Shown piece by piece: positions 35,245-46,849 of a stretch of DNA of 64,000 nt; within the stretch, counting starts at the first letter, position 1, and every line of letters begins with the position of its first letter. A program made the translations under genes and the position numbers. Below the pieces are notes generated by a model. That model made no database searches and was not told the DNA's origin. It saw only the letters and a list, made by a program, of their open reading frames with translations. Location: contig JADNYJ010000028.1 of the NCBI GenBank assembly GCA_015501075.1, forward strand, positions 124,001-188,000, written 5' to 3'. Source of the stretch: Gymnopilus junonius (Eukaryota > Basidiomycota > Agaricomycetes > Agaricales > Galerinaceae).

Positions 35245-36110
35245 ATGAACATCGACGCAAGCATCTACTCAGAAACCATAAACCTCCATAATGGTTGTCA
35301 GTGGATGAATCACTCCCCAAGTCCAATATCCCACCCTGATCTTTTCTTAATATTCTTAATAACCAAAAACTGTACAACAAAGTCCTTCCCTCAGACTCGA
35401 CAGACCTCACCGTGCAATCCTCAGACGGCTTCCGATTCCACCTCCACCGCAAGAACCTCGAAACAAACATAGGCGCCTTCCCCCCCAAGTTCAGTACAGA
35501 GGGGCCAAGTCGTCCCACCTAGGTCACAGAGCCCTCCAGTGTGTTGGCGATCGTCCTCCAATTCATCTAACCCGCTCGGGAAACGTCACCTTAAAAACTA
35601 TAGCAGCAGTGGCTGAGGACCGTGGAGAAGAGGAATGAAGTATTTTCTGCCATGGATACTTGCAAACAGTGCGGTTGAGGTGAACTCGACGGTCTTCGGG
35701 TAAGTACGAGGAGTTTTTTTAGATTGACGATTGGATGGTGTTAAAGTGAGTTCACTCCCCGAATATGCCCCCAGCATATCCTGCTGCGTGCTATCAAGCA
35801 CGACTATCTCAACCTCATGGACCTTTCTTGTCCTACATGGTCCAAACTCTCGCAGCAACTACCTTCTCATTTCATCCTGCCCTGGGTCAGTCTAAACCTT
35901 CAGTCCATCCACGTTCCCTGAACGCGTCCTCCCAGATTGTTTCGCGTATATCGACCTTTGATTCTTTTCCAACAAATCAAATATCACAATGCCTGGCGAC
36001 TCATATTCAAGATGCACACCGGCAAGCCTGGGGGGACATGTTGTTACTAGCTCGACTCGGATACACTAAACATCTGCAGAAACTGCCGATCTCACTCCCT
36101 CTCGTGGGGT
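35245..36110 (+). pseudogene. BTB/POZ protein relic, copy 1
   Basis: The exon MNIDASIYSETINLHN is followed by an intron (GTTGTC..CCTCAG) and then DSTDLTVQSSDGFRFHLHRK, NLETNIGAFPP and KFSTEGPSRPT, which ends at a TAG. Downstream, TEPSSVLAIVLQFI, EVFSAMDTCK and a later SHFILPW-like stretch match the intact order of copy 2 but are interrupted by stops and frame changes. A BTB-domain gene that has decayed. Confidence 0.7.
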
Positions 36111-36509
36111 GAGCGACCTCAACAGCGCTGTCCACTTGAAAACGATGTGAACCACAGTTTGAGAATGATCAGCTCTACTTACAAGGGTGAGCTGAGCAAT
36201 AGCTGTGATGATGAGGAGTATTGTATTGTGATGCCCTTTCTGAAATCGCAGCGCAGCTTCGGGAGAGTCTTGAGGGTGTTTCCTTTCTTCTCGGCTTTTT
36301 TGCATTTGAAAACGCTTGATGATGCTGTGGTTTTGGCACCCAGGGACAGCACATTTTGTTCCTTAAAAAGAATATTGAACTGATTTTTTTCTGCAGACTC
36401 AAGCCTCATGCCAGCTGATCATTAAACCCCTTTGCGATTTTTATTCGAGTTTCTGATAATGTCAAGGACTACGTCAAAATAACGACAGAGATTTCGAATT
36501 CATCCAGGT

Positions 36510-36780
36510 CAGGTTCTGAGTTTGACGCTCAAAGACGTTCGAATTTGATCGGCCTTGGCCGTTGCACTCGTGACCAACTGTTGGACTTCGAAATTCGAAG
36601 TTCGAACCTTGTTTTTTTCTTTACACCTCCAGGTTTCAATCAGCGAAAAATTTCAAGGCCATCTCAGCATACTCAAGAACAGAAAATTCTCTGTCAACGA
36701 TATGGACGTTGATGAAAGCTCATCAGCTATCGCAACGAGCACCCATGTGCAATGTCAGTCTGAACTGCAGTAACGTCAGA
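36510..36780 (+). repeat. Duplicated 5' region of BTB copies with TTCGAA palindrome
   Basis: Inverted match to 26.72-26.99 kb. It contains TTCGAAATTCGAAGTTCGAA (about 36588-36606), a self-complementary array of TTCGAA units, then TTTACACCTCCAGGTTTCAATC and an ATG at 36703 encoding MDVDESSSAIATSTHVQ before a GTCAGT donor. This looks like the promoter and first exon of a BTB gene. The following 370 bp before copy 2 have a second first-exon-like ATG at 37048. Confidence 0.65.
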
Positions 36781-37047
36781 ATTGGTAAAAGAGAGTTTAA
36801 TCATGTAACTAGTAACTACCTGCCCTCACACTAAGACGACTTCCGTTTTTTGTATTTCCCATTTCGTTCAATATTTCATGCTTGCTCTGCAGAAATAATA
36901 AACCTTTATCCGGGAAGAGATTTTCGGCTCTGATCTGCCGGAATTGTTTTGTGGACCATTTTCGCATGAGTGGATGTAAATAACCGTAAATAAATCTCGC
37001 TCCACCATCTCCCCAGAATATCTCTATTTCCTCGCTACTGTCACTAT

Positions 37048-38103
37048 ATGATGGAAATTGACGAAGGTGCAAGGACGCACGAACAATGTCAGTCAGTGAC
37101 CGTTCAAACGTTCATTAGTTACTTGAAGACCTGCTCTGATTTTGTCTGTTCCAGTGATTCTGATATTACGATCCAGTCTTCAGATGGCGTTCTATTCCTC
37201 ATTCACTGAAAGAACCTTGAAGCAATAACAGGTGCATTCCCTGGACCAGAATTCAGTACCGGAGGTGAAAGACTTCGCCTTACCGAACCCGCAAGCATCC
37301 TCGAGGTCGTCTTCCAGTTCGTCTACCCACGAAGGCATCCAACTCTTAACGAGCTTGATTTTGAAAGTGTGGCGGCGGTTGCGGAGGCGGTTGAGAAGTA
37401 CAAGATCTTTTCTGCCATGAAGACGTGTGAAGTACGGTTGAGATGAATCCAGCTTGACTATACTCTTCGATACTTTACTGACATCGCACCATTATGACGA
37501 CAGTCAGTTCATCCCCGAGCATGCGGAGAAGATCTTTCTCCATGGCGTGAAACATGATTATACTAACCTTATAGATGATGCGGCTTACCATCTGCTCTCC
37601 CGCCAGACCTCTTTCCGCATCTTGAAGCAACTTCCACCCCATTTCATCATGCCATGGGTGAGGTCTCCTTGTTCTTTTCCTCTCCATCAGTTCGAGTCTT
37701 ACTAAAGTGCCCTCAGCTTGAGTACCAGAACGCATGGCGGCATATATTTGAAAATACTGCTAATAATATCCGTCGCTCAAACATGGATGCGACCAGCATC
37801 TGCCATGAAATTGGCTATGATGAAGAACTAGATGAATATTATGTAGATTTCTGCAGAAATTGCATTGCTCACACTCTTGCATGGCTGAGCGACCTGGACG
37901 CGATTGACAGTCTTCCCGAGTTGAAGGCGGCGGTCTCCAAGACACAGCCCTACAGTAAAATTGCTGTCACTGTGGACCCGTTGTTGTGCGACGTGTGCAA
38001 TGATGACCACCATTGCAGGGGTCTCCCTCCCATTGCGCGGCTCTTTCGGAAAAAGCTCGACGCTGTTCCGCCATTCACACATTTCTTGCAGCCAAAAGCT
38101 TGA
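37048..38103 (+). pseudogene. BTB/POZ protein, copy 2, nearly intact but with a premature stop
   Basis: Main exons are 37155..37442, 37504..37657 and 37717..38103. They give DSDITIQSSDGVLFLIH, then a TGA at 37207-37209 where related copies have an Arg codon (CGA to TGA), then KNLEAITGAFPGPEFSTGGE, RLRLTEPASILEVVFQFVYP, FIPEHAEKIFLHGVKHDY, FRILKQLPPHFIMPW and a long C-terminal part ending HFLQPKA. The intron 37443..37503 begins ATGAAT instead of GTGAAT. Both defects are C:G to T:A changes. The domain is a BTB/POZ dimerisation fold as found in many basidiomycete proteins of unknown role. A likely first exon (ATG at 37048) is one base out of phase. Confidence 0.7.
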
Positions 38104-38221
38104 GTTTGTAGGTACTATAATGCAATAGGATTGATCCAAATATGCATGTACATAGTACTTGTGGTAAAAGTTCTAGTTAACGTGTTCCCACAAAAATTTA
38201 TCCTCCCCTCCCAAAAGCAAA

Positions 38222-38275
38222 TGGGGGCACCGCGGATCGAACGCGGGACCTTTAGATTACACCGTCACGCATGGC
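38222..38275 (-). pseudogene. 3' half of a tRNA-Phe gene
   Basis: The reverse complement contains TCTAA, AGGTC, a perfect T arm CCGCG-TTCGATC-CGCGG and acceptor TGCCCCC, all matching the tRNA-Phe at 38.4 kb. The D arm and the 5' anticodon half are absent, so it cannot be a complete tRNA. Confidence 0.6.
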
Positions 38276-38379
38276 AGGTCACAAAGTCGCGACTACTTGG
38301 AGTTTGAAAATTATAATTGACTTGGCTTCTCTCAAACAAGCTTGCAAGGATACTTTACTCTTTAAAGGAGAGAAAAGAG

Positions 38380-38465
38380 TGGGGGCACGCGGATCGAACG
38401 CAGGACCTTTAGAATACACCTCGGCTGGCTTCAGTCTACTGCTCTCCCAGCTGAGCTATGCCCCC
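38380..38465 (-). tRNA. tRNA-Phe (GAA) with intron and a damaged T stem
   Basis: On the minus strand: acceptor GGGGGCA/TGCCCCC with A73, D arm GCTC-AGCTGGGA-GAGC, anticodon stem GTAGA/TCTAA (one end mismatch) holding CTGAAG, so the anticodon is GAA, then about 14 extra bases as an intron after position 37. The variable region is AGGTC. The T stem 5' side is CTGCG, but the 3' side has only CGCG before the acceptor, one base short. The neighbouring half copy has a full five-base-pair stem. Confidence 0.7.
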
Positions 38466-38611
38466 GAATGTAAACTATTGGCGATTTACCTCTGTGAGGT
38501 AGAATTACATTTCAACTCGCGTTTCGACCCCTTTGAACAATGCTTAATATTGCAATAGAAAGCCAGAGTCCTACAAATGGGAAATTGGGGGGGAGTAAGT
38601 GCACACTTTTC

Positions 38612-39606
38612 TTAAATGGAGACAATAAAAAGGCGGTAGACTTCATCGTCGACAGAAATTCGGGCTAGGTTGGGAGGTGTGGCCTTGACATAATCACTGG
38701 ACGTAGGTAGTTCTGTTAGTCCGGTGAGCCTTTCCTTTCCCTTCATGAGGATCACGCGCGTCTTTCTGGGGCCAAAGAAATGCTGGATGAAAATAACACA
38801 TCAGTAACTTTGAATAACACCATGGCGGAAAGGGTGAAAGACGAACGTGGTTCCACATATCGATTGTCCTGGCCACCTTTCCTCCTTTCTTATGCTTCAT
38901 GATAGTCTGAATTCCAAGAGAGGCTAAGCTATCTGACAGTTTGGACAGAGTCAGCGTCGTGAAGACCTAGAATAGTAACACTGCGGAGAAGGACGCACTG
39001 ACTACTGGAATGATGGAGATGATGGGCAAGTGTGATCGATGTTTATCTTTGTCAGTGAGCGTTGCTGCGCTGCGTACTGCGTTCAAAAATCTATGTTCAT
39101 CGCGATGACGCTTCAGTCAGCAGGTAGATGGGACATATGAGTGACACTTACTCTAACCAATCTGCTTCGCCCACATCGTGGGATATGAATGGATGAGGCT
39201 GGGCGTCTGAAGGAGGAGGCAATGCAGGGAAACCTTTATCTAGTGACTTTCCCAAACCAGCAATAAATGTTGGCTTGAAAGAGGGATACAAAAGTTCGGA
39301 TGGCGGTGCACGATAGAAGGACAATGGCAGCTCGGGAGGCTGGAATGGCGATATTGAGGATGCTTCAGCTGGCGGGGCAGCGATCCCAGGGGGAGCAGCC
39401 ACCCCTGGCGGGAGAGAAGAATGTTCTGGGCTACTAGGAGAAGACGCGTAGTAGGTTCGATCAGAGGTGGTGGCACTAGACGCGAACTCTGGAACGGGTA
39501 TTTTCTCCGGACGAGCTGTGTCGTGGTCACTCGGGGCATAAGACGGTGGTGGCTGAAAAAGTGAAGACGAATTGTATGAACTCGGACCTTCTTGAGGGTT
39601 GTCCAT
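38612..39606 (-). CDS. Pro/Ser-rich protein of an uncharacterised Agaricomycete family
   Basis: Exon 1 (39606..39152) encodes a Pro/Ser-rich N-terminus with SPFQPPELPLSFYRAPPSEL, YPSFKPTFIAGLGKSLDKG and FPALPPPSDAQPHPFISHDV, then GEADWL. After introns follow AATLTDKDKHRSHLPIISII, FTTLTLSKLSDSLASLG, KGGKVARTIDMWNH and the last exon HFFGPRKTRVILMKGKERLT to YRLFIVSI. I recall this arrangement (a 'PFISHDVSEADWL' motif and a 'WNHHFF.PR' block) from many unnamed proteins of mushrooms. The function is unknown. One inferred intron is only 36 nt, so that junction is uncertain. A truncated inverted copy lies at 27.4 kb. It converges on BTB copy 2. Confidence 0.65.
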
Positions 39607-40402
39607 GGTGCGATTTGGTTCCAAAGGGTCCTCAAAGTATGGGGGAGGAGAGAGAAGGACTACACTCGCCTGCGCGGACTGTACATATTTAAGTACGAAG
39701 TCATTTGATGGTTATCAAGGACATTCATAGAACCGCAGTCTAGAACCAATCATAGTTCAACGACAATATATATACGTACCTTTAAACCACGTCGCTGATT
39801 TCTATACACGCCATGTGATTACTCTTTTTTATGATGAACATCAATGACCTTCAGTTTTGCCATCTTTTTTCTCCGAGGAGCAAGATTCAGGACTTCCCTG
39901 CTCACGATACTAGTAGTAACTCGTCAGTCAAAAACATTACATCTTTCTTATTAAAAATGGAAGTGACAACTCCCTTGTCGACAATAGTACTGCTTGCGGG
40001 ATAGTAGAACCGGACATGTCCTGCGTTTGAGGTCAGAAGCTCGTAAACGACTTAACGGCCTTCGTTCTGTAATTCATGGGGTTCAGTTTCGTATCCGTTT
40101 ATATTTCCGACCACCTATAAGTCTCTATTTTCTGAACGTGAATCCCTGTTGAAATTGTCAGACTTTTGCAGGAAACGTCCTAGGCTCAATTTGTTGCGTG
40201 TTTTATTTTTGTTCTTCGATTTACCTCCAGTAACATTCTCTATCTCTAGTGAGAAAATGTGGAAAAACAGGGTGGCGCATGGCTGAGCCTCGACAAGCTA
40301 TCGGAAATCTGCAGGTTTGGGTAAGTCTTGGAGAAGACCGATGACATAACACTCTGTTCGAATAGACAAACAATTCCTACGGATTAGTTCTCAAACTAAG
40401 GG
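39607..40402. other. Intergenic region upstream of AA9-A
   Basis: No coding signal. From about 40270 it becomes part of the AA9 inverted duplication (GTGGCGCATGGCTGAGCCTC). Confidence 0.5.
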
Positions 40403-40408
40403 TATAAA
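40403..40408 (+). promoter_or_regulatory. TATA box of AA9-A
   Basis: TATAAA 59 bp upstream of the ATG. The sister copy has the same GTATAAAAGACA sequence at the same distance. Confidence 0.65.
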
Positions 40409-40461
40409 AGACAACATTGAGGACAGACGTAGAGCGAGACAAACATTCCTTTATCTTCAAG

Positions 40462-41650
40462 ATGTTCAGAAAGAAATTTTCGATAGTTATCGCGTTTTCA
40501 TTCTCCTCTTTGGTCTCCTCTCATTGTACGTTTTGTTCTAATTTCCTTGTTTACCGAATGTTCCTATGCCCGTTAGACACAATCCCTGACCTTATCGTAG
40601 GAGGGACGAACACGGGATACTGGGTTAATGTCAAGAAGACCAATAACTTTGACAGTCAGGCCCCGGTCAGTGACACCTAGTGTTTTCCATCTCTGCTTCA
40701 CAGATTGTGATCCATTTAGGTTACTGATGTCACCAGCATTGATCTGCGATGCTACACGTCCCAAAGTAACGCAGTCGCATCGACTGCCACAGTTGAAGCA
40801 GGATCCACCATTGGTATTCAGGCTGATGGACCAATCTACCACCCGGGTGTAAGTTCGTTGGATTGATGGGAAGCAAAGTGTTAATAACTTTGCCAGGTTA
40901 TTAATGTTTACATGGCGAAAGCTCCCGAGAACAACGTAGCCTCATGGGACGGCGATGGCGCCGTTTGGTTTAAGGTACGAACCGCTACCAATCTTCTCTT
41001 CTATGACCTCCCTGACATTATCCCTAGGTTTTCGAAATCAGCGCAGTCACCGATGGCGGAGACCATCACCTTCCCTGGGACAGGTATGTACCATCCTTTT
41101 GGAAGTTTTTTGCCCTCTCATTACCAACGCGCGTTTCAGGAATTATCACCGTCAGCTTCGCCATTCCGAAGAATCTGCCCGATGGACAGTATCTCGTCCG
41201 CACTGAGCAAATCGCACTCCATGCCGCTAGTACATTCGGCGGTGGTAAGAAATTTATTATTAACAAAGATAATCCTTTAGAGTCTCATTTTAAATTCATT
41301 ACCAGCTTAATTCTACATCAGCTGCACTCAGATCAATGTGACGAACGGAGGTAGTGGAACACCCGGGCCTCTCGGGCCATTCCTGGTGTCTACACCGGAT
41401 ATGTTAGTCTATTCCCTTTTTATTCCTGCAGTTTTATTCATAAATTATAGAGGAACTCGGAATTCTGATTAACATTTACTATCATGAGTGAAGTCTGAAA
41501 CCAGGTACTCTGTCGACGTCTAATATTTCTTCCCCTTATAACAGCCATCCCAGCCAACTACACTCAGTCCGGTCCCGTGAGTTAATTGCCATCTACGACC
41601 CAAAATTCAGGCTGATGTTTCTGTTCATATAGGCTGTCTGGTCTGGTTGA
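40462..41650 (+). pseudogene. AA9 lytic polysaccharide monooxygenase, copy A, with a nonsense codon
   Basis: The signal peptide MFRKKFSIVIAFSFSSLVSS is followed by the mature N-terminal His (copper-binding His1), [59 protein letters not shown] (second copper His), [14 protein letters not shown] and IPKNLPDGQYLVRTEQIALH. The exon that should read AQFYISCTQINVTNGGSG begins with TAA (41308-41310) in place of CAA. A further base is missing at 41374-41376, where [10 protein letters not shown] is expected. Later exons (ILINIYYH, IPANYTQSGP, VWSG) follow in order. AA9 enzymes are secreted copper enzymes that oxidatively cut cellulose or related glucans. With the TAA the product would lose the axial Tyr and one conserved Cys, so this copy is probably dead. 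Confidence 0.8.
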
Positions 41651-44600
41651 AGCAGTTCCTCCTTCTCTGGATTAATTTTAGTGCAACATGTGTTTTTTTT
41701 TCAATCAAAACAAGGAAATTTGATTTGCAGTACTACTTGTCCGTCTTGGAACTGCGAGCTAGATGTTAAGCGTTTGCCCCTTCTCTTAGCTACGAGTACT
41801 ATCTGAGCAGCATATGGGTATTTTTAAATATTTTATCCCACTGCAATCTAGAACATGTGCTCGTACATTTGAGGTGTAACACTGAATCCCTGATTAAACC
41901 TAGATATCACGGTTCTGTATCACACGAGTACAGAATAAGCTGCCCAATTACATCATGTATATGTATATACTCTGCATTTTTTTGACTGCTTCTCAAGGCT
42001 GTCTAACGTCGACTGTTTAATTAAAGTCGCGGTCGCGGCCGTCGCTGACATTGGAAGTTGACCTCATTGCGGAGCTACGGAGGACGGACATAATACGCCA
42101 AGCATGCAATGTTTCAATCTGCTGGAGTGGAAGACAGCAGAGAGCAATGCTGAGTGGTGGTCGTTGGTTCGTAAATGGTCTGATGCCAAGCAAAGGTCGC
42201 CATTGATCACAGCAGATCAGGCCTATTCTGACTTTGGGAATAGATGCTAACATGCTCAGACTGCGGTTCGTCATTCCAGCCACAGCCTCCAGGGAATTAT
42301 TCTCTTCCGAGTGACCGTCGAACTTGAATCCAATCTGATCTTGACAATGATACAGGATTGAGCCCTCGTCGGAGTAGTACTAGAAAGATAACATCCTAAG
42401 CACCAGAAAGTAGCGATAAGTAGTTTAATAGAACATCAACTTCTCATCCCTTGCCTATATATCGACAAAAAGGCTGTGACGGAAATTTAGCATACTGCAT
42501 GATCATTCGATTTAGTTCAATTTGGTCGTAGTCGTTCAGATTCTGTCAGTTCCAAGTGGTTTGGTACTTTGTGCTAGTATTATAAATGGTTTTGGCTCTC
42601 ACGAAGGATGCAACAGTTCTACACTTTTACCAATGGTTGAACTCTGATTCCTGCCCTTGAATATTAATAGGCCACTCCGCATGCACTTTACTCTGGATTC
42701 GCGCTGCTGTGGCAATATTTAGAATGCACAGCCTGTGTAGTACTTACTTATAAACTAAGAATTAGGCATTCGGACGTCCTCTGATATCTGGAAAGATGTG
42801 ATTGGGTACGTAAGATCCTTAAAGTAAAATATTTCATCACCCCACCGCCATCATCAGTATACCTTGATGGTCATTTTTCTTACTCATGAGCTTGAGCATG
42901 CCTGATCGTACACTACGCCCACTCTAAAATAAAAGACATCATGTACTAAGGGGCCCAGAATGTAACTTCCACAATTAGAATAACCTTGGCTTGGGACTTG
43001 GCATAAGTGGCACATGCCACTCCCCATGTCAGCTCGGCGCACTCTAGTTGCCTATTATTGTTCCCCTATATCCTCTTTCCCTCCCATTTAAGTTTTAATC
43101 ACACTTACTCTAATCACACTCCCGTGGGTTTTCTTATAGAGTACCAATCCAGGTTTCGGTGCCTATGACCTGTCGGTCAGAAGTGAGTCTAAAATCCCAT
43201 GCGTGACGTATTGGACATGGCGCACTCACTCGTACATCTGATGAGGGTGATGGTGGTGGTGGTGGGTAGAGATGATGATGCCATGCCGTTCATTCCTCTG
43301 TCTCCCGAGTCGGAAGGCTCGAGGTGATCTTCGCTGATTGATAAATGCACTATATGCTTATGGCCTATATTTATTCATCTGATAAGCACAGCCCTGCCCA
43401 GACTTACGATGAACTACGTGCCGTCATGCCCATGTTGATAGGTCGGTATTTTAAAATGCAAGTCCCAGACTGAAAGGCTGTTTGACAGCCAGGAGTTGGA
43501 TTGGATAAATTGGGGTTCATCACAGTATTTCTCAAGTGCATTAATTTGAGGTCGCCTGATAATAGACAAGTGATGGAGCACTGATGAAGAACTTGAAAGT
43601 TCCAGGATGTGAGTGGGACATTCAAAGAATTCAAGAAAAGAGTGTTGCCGATGGGGCACTGAACAGCTGCCATCATACTGGCAGCCTGTCAAATCCGACT
43701 CGGACTCAATGGGAGAATCTTATCTTATCTGTCCCCGCAGTGAGTAGTGTCAAAAACCACCCAGTGCGAAATGCCCCGATGCCTGCATATATAGATCGGC
43801 GCCCTTCTGGTATTATTATGCAACTAGTTTCTAGTTTCACGTGGATATCTACAAGGTTATGTGGTCTAAAATGACGTCCTATTACTTCACATAGCTCCAG
43901 AATATCTACCTCATTCAAACTTTTACTGGTCCCGAATGGTAGTGACTGGTATAAAGTTGAAGAGAATACCCGCACAAGTCCGTTCATGGCCAACACTACA
44001 CGTGGTGAATGTAGAGTGCTGATAGATAAATTCAAAGTTCCATACCAAAATAATACAGACAATAGAAACCAAAGGTCCAGGCAACGTTAACGTCATACTA
44101 TTCGGATGTTGAGTGGTAACTTGCAAGTAAGATACCCATAAGCAGTAAAACTGAAGATCATGGCTGCGCATTGCATGTGGTCGAGGCGGGTTAAAGTTCA
44201 CCAGTGCTGATCGCTGGCTATCAACTGTTGCCCCGTTGACTCCATCGGCCATCGAAGCAAGGGTCTTAGGAGGGGGGTATTAAGCATACGAACGGCATGA
44301 TGTAAAGACCCCCCTTCTCTCAGTCGCTAAACTGTGATCACCCATAAGAGAGCACTTACATTTACATTTTCCATCCTCCATTCTCCGCGTCCATAGGAAG
44401 GGAAGTAAGGTGATGCGGAATTCACAAAGGGGAAAAGAGTGAACCCTGAAGAGGATGGAGCGCCCCGGTTCTATACATTATTTAAAAGTATTTTAGAGTG
44501 TTCTTATCCAATAGGGGGAATTGTCTAAACAAAGACGAGTTCTAATGCTCCCCCCCCCCTCCCGGGGAATTGACCAGAGGAAGTTCAAAGAGTCTACCTA

Positions 44601-45159
44601 GTCCCCGAGGTTAATCCATACAAGTCAACATATGAGCTGTTCTACAAAGCACACAGCATGCTACTTCTGCTCCATTGGTCAGTTTGGGATTCAGGGCGAT
44701 TTGTCTCCGTCGATCTCCATCTGCATCCTCGTGCGTGTTTTTCGGTTTAAAATCCACTTGTTGTGATCACCGGCTTTACTAGTGAGTAATGCATGATGGC
44801 AGAAATCTGTACATATAATACAGAGTTGAACAGGAGCACGTTAGATATTAAAGCAGATGCAGAATCGTCATGATCAAGGCCTTCCCTGCCAACATTGGAT
44901 TCAAGACTTGCTTGGCGAGGCGAGTTGGGTTGTTACTCTGCTCTACAAAATAAGTAGAGACAAGCTTTGATTATAGTTGAGGGGTGGTGGTGGTGCTACA
45001 ATAAGACGCATGTTAATCAACGAGAACTGGGTTACTTTACTAGAGTACATACGAGTCTTGACCCAGTCAAGTGTAGGAGAGTAGCAAGTTGCTTTATAAT
45101 GCCAACATTGTTTTGCCTGTTCTTTGAGAATTGAGAATCGAGTATGATTGAAAGGATCG
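41651..45159. other. 3.5 kb with no recognised gene
   Basis: The first 430 bp belong to the AA9 arm. Minus-strand frames at 43404..43692, 43706..44062 and 43923..44252 are each 90-118 codons but match no family and could not be joined into one. A C10 run lies near 44550. A short (GGT)n tract is at 43250-43266. The rest is non-coding by eye. Confidence 0.4.
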
Positions 45160-45165
45160 TGTTAT
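45160..45165. repeat. Target-site duplication TGTTAT, left
   Basis: Identical to 48418..48423 on the other side of the transposon. Confidence 0.75.
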
Positions 45166-45199
45166 TATGGCGCAAAATCGAGGTAAAAACCTTTCCGAA
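45166..45199 (+). repeat. Left terminal inverted repeat (34 bp)
   Basis: Identical to the reverse complement of 48384..48417. The similarity continues imperfectly inwards (a shared TACAT and GACTT). Confidence 0.88.
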
Positions 45200-45229
45200 C
45201 AAATACATAAGACTTTTCAGAAATCCTAG

Positions 45230-45530
45230 AACCAAGATAAATTTATTAACACTCCCAGATAAATATAATTTCTTCTCCCAGTAGTACATGTAAGGTAATC
45301 CCAGGAAGATATACATGTTCCCGAGGATAATGATGCAAACTCTCAGTTTCCAGAGATATAATAATATCAAAAAAATTAATACTTCTGAGTGCATTCCCGG
45401 AACCTTTCCCTATTCTCAAGAACTTTGTAATAGTTCCCAAAAACTCTTTAACCTGTCTTTAATTCCCGAATTCAACTAGGCCTCCCCGAATTCTAAATGT
45501 CAAATCTTTGTTCCCGAAACCTTTTAAACA
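45230..45530. repeat. Left subterminal TTCCCG/TCCC motif array
   Basis: Many copies of TTCCCGA, TCCCAG and GTTCCCGA spaced 20-60 bp apart, complementary to those near the right end. Such arrays are usually transposase-binding sites in TIR elements. Confidence 0.6.
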
Positions 45531-46849
45531 GAGTACGGCTGGAATGAGGGCCGACCGTTCGGCTTCACGGCATTGCGATGAGTCAGGATGCACCTGCCGA
45601 GAACGCCGCTTACGCAAATTCGGGCTCCGATCTGGCCACTGATCGCAGCGCTCTTAGATTAGCATGGCTTACCCTGGCTTACCTTAGTGCATTCGACGTC
45701 CAAGGCCCCGATCTCGAAGACCGACCCAGGAACGTTGACGGCGCATCAATTAACAACAGAGGCCACCTCTACGACGACGGCCGAACCCTGTGTTGGGACT
45801 CCCTGCTTTGAGGCCCGTGTATCGACGACACATTTCCCATGTCCGACTCCTTCTCTGCTGCTCACCATCTCTTGCAGCCGACGGTGGTGCGTAAGTATTC
45901 GCACGCATCTCTTTGATCTATAACTTACCTCTTTCCTTTCTCCCGCGTTCACACATCAATGATACGGGGTGGTATAGGGCTGGAGATTGGTCTGGAACAA
46001 ACCAAGTAAGTACCTGAGTAATCTGCAGGCAAATAACCCGTGCTGACCTCTCTTTCCACAGCGCCGCCGACTCCAACACCTCTTCAATATGCAGTCATGA
46101 CTCCGAGTCGCAATCAGTGACGATCGGCGGGAAATCAATAAGCTGTGAGTTGATTCGGGGTGTCATTAGCACGAGGGGAGGGCTGGAGTCGGAAAAGTAA
46201 GTCTCGCCTCGTTTCTTGAATTACAACGACCTTACCTATCGCTCAGAGTGCTTCCCACCAGCCCTCCTGGGGCATTCCAACTTTCGACTTGTGCGGACTA
46301 CGTCAATTCCCTTTCACATTCACACATGGAAACTGCATGTAAGGATTACCTCGTTTTGTGGCTTCGCACTTTGCCCACTATGTTGAAGGAGGAGGAATTT
46401 GTTTCTAGAGTGGTGCTGGAGATGCAAGATTTGCTGAGGTGATGAGTACGTTTGACATACTTTCCTTTATGTAGACCGGTTTATAGTACTAGCTATTATA
46501 AAGTCGGCACATTCCTTACTTGATATACAGTGTGATTCCCAAAATTTGTGAGAGACCGAAAAGACGGTTGTCAGTGAGTGGCCTCTGGGCATAGGTGCAC
46601 AATATGTCCAAGCCTGCTGTGTGGGAACGAGCCGCCCTGGGCCAAGAGCGTCGGGGGCAGGACTATCCCACAGTGAATAGAGGAAATACACAATTTAATA
46701 TAGCGATAGCATTTTGGGATATCCGATTTATCTAGCTGAAAATTCCACTGGACAAATCAGAATTCGGAGTTGGTCACAGGTACGGTCAAAGAAAAAAAAA
46801 GAGACTCTCATTAAATAAATATAAAGATACTATATAAAAAGGACAAGAG

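Larger units (their letters stand above)
40270..42085 (+). repeat. AA9 inverted duplication, left arm
   Basis: Starts near GTGGCGCATGGCTGAGCCTC and ends near GCGGAGCTACGGAGG. The right arm is 57940..59812 on the minus strand. The arms share promoter (ATGACATAACACTCTG, TATAAAAGAC), all exons, and a downstream block containing CGACTGTTTAATTAAA at about 365 bp after the stop in one arm and 369 bp in the other. Confidence 0.8.

Noticed and set aside
37443..37503. AT-AC (U12-type) intron in BTB copy 2
   Set aside because: The intron begins ATGAAT but ends in AG, and lacks the U12 donor consensus; a mutated GT donor is the simpler reading.
43404..44252. Possible membrane-protein gene on the minus strand
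   Set aside because: Three frames of about 100 codons, but no splice chain or family motif. Left as unassigned.
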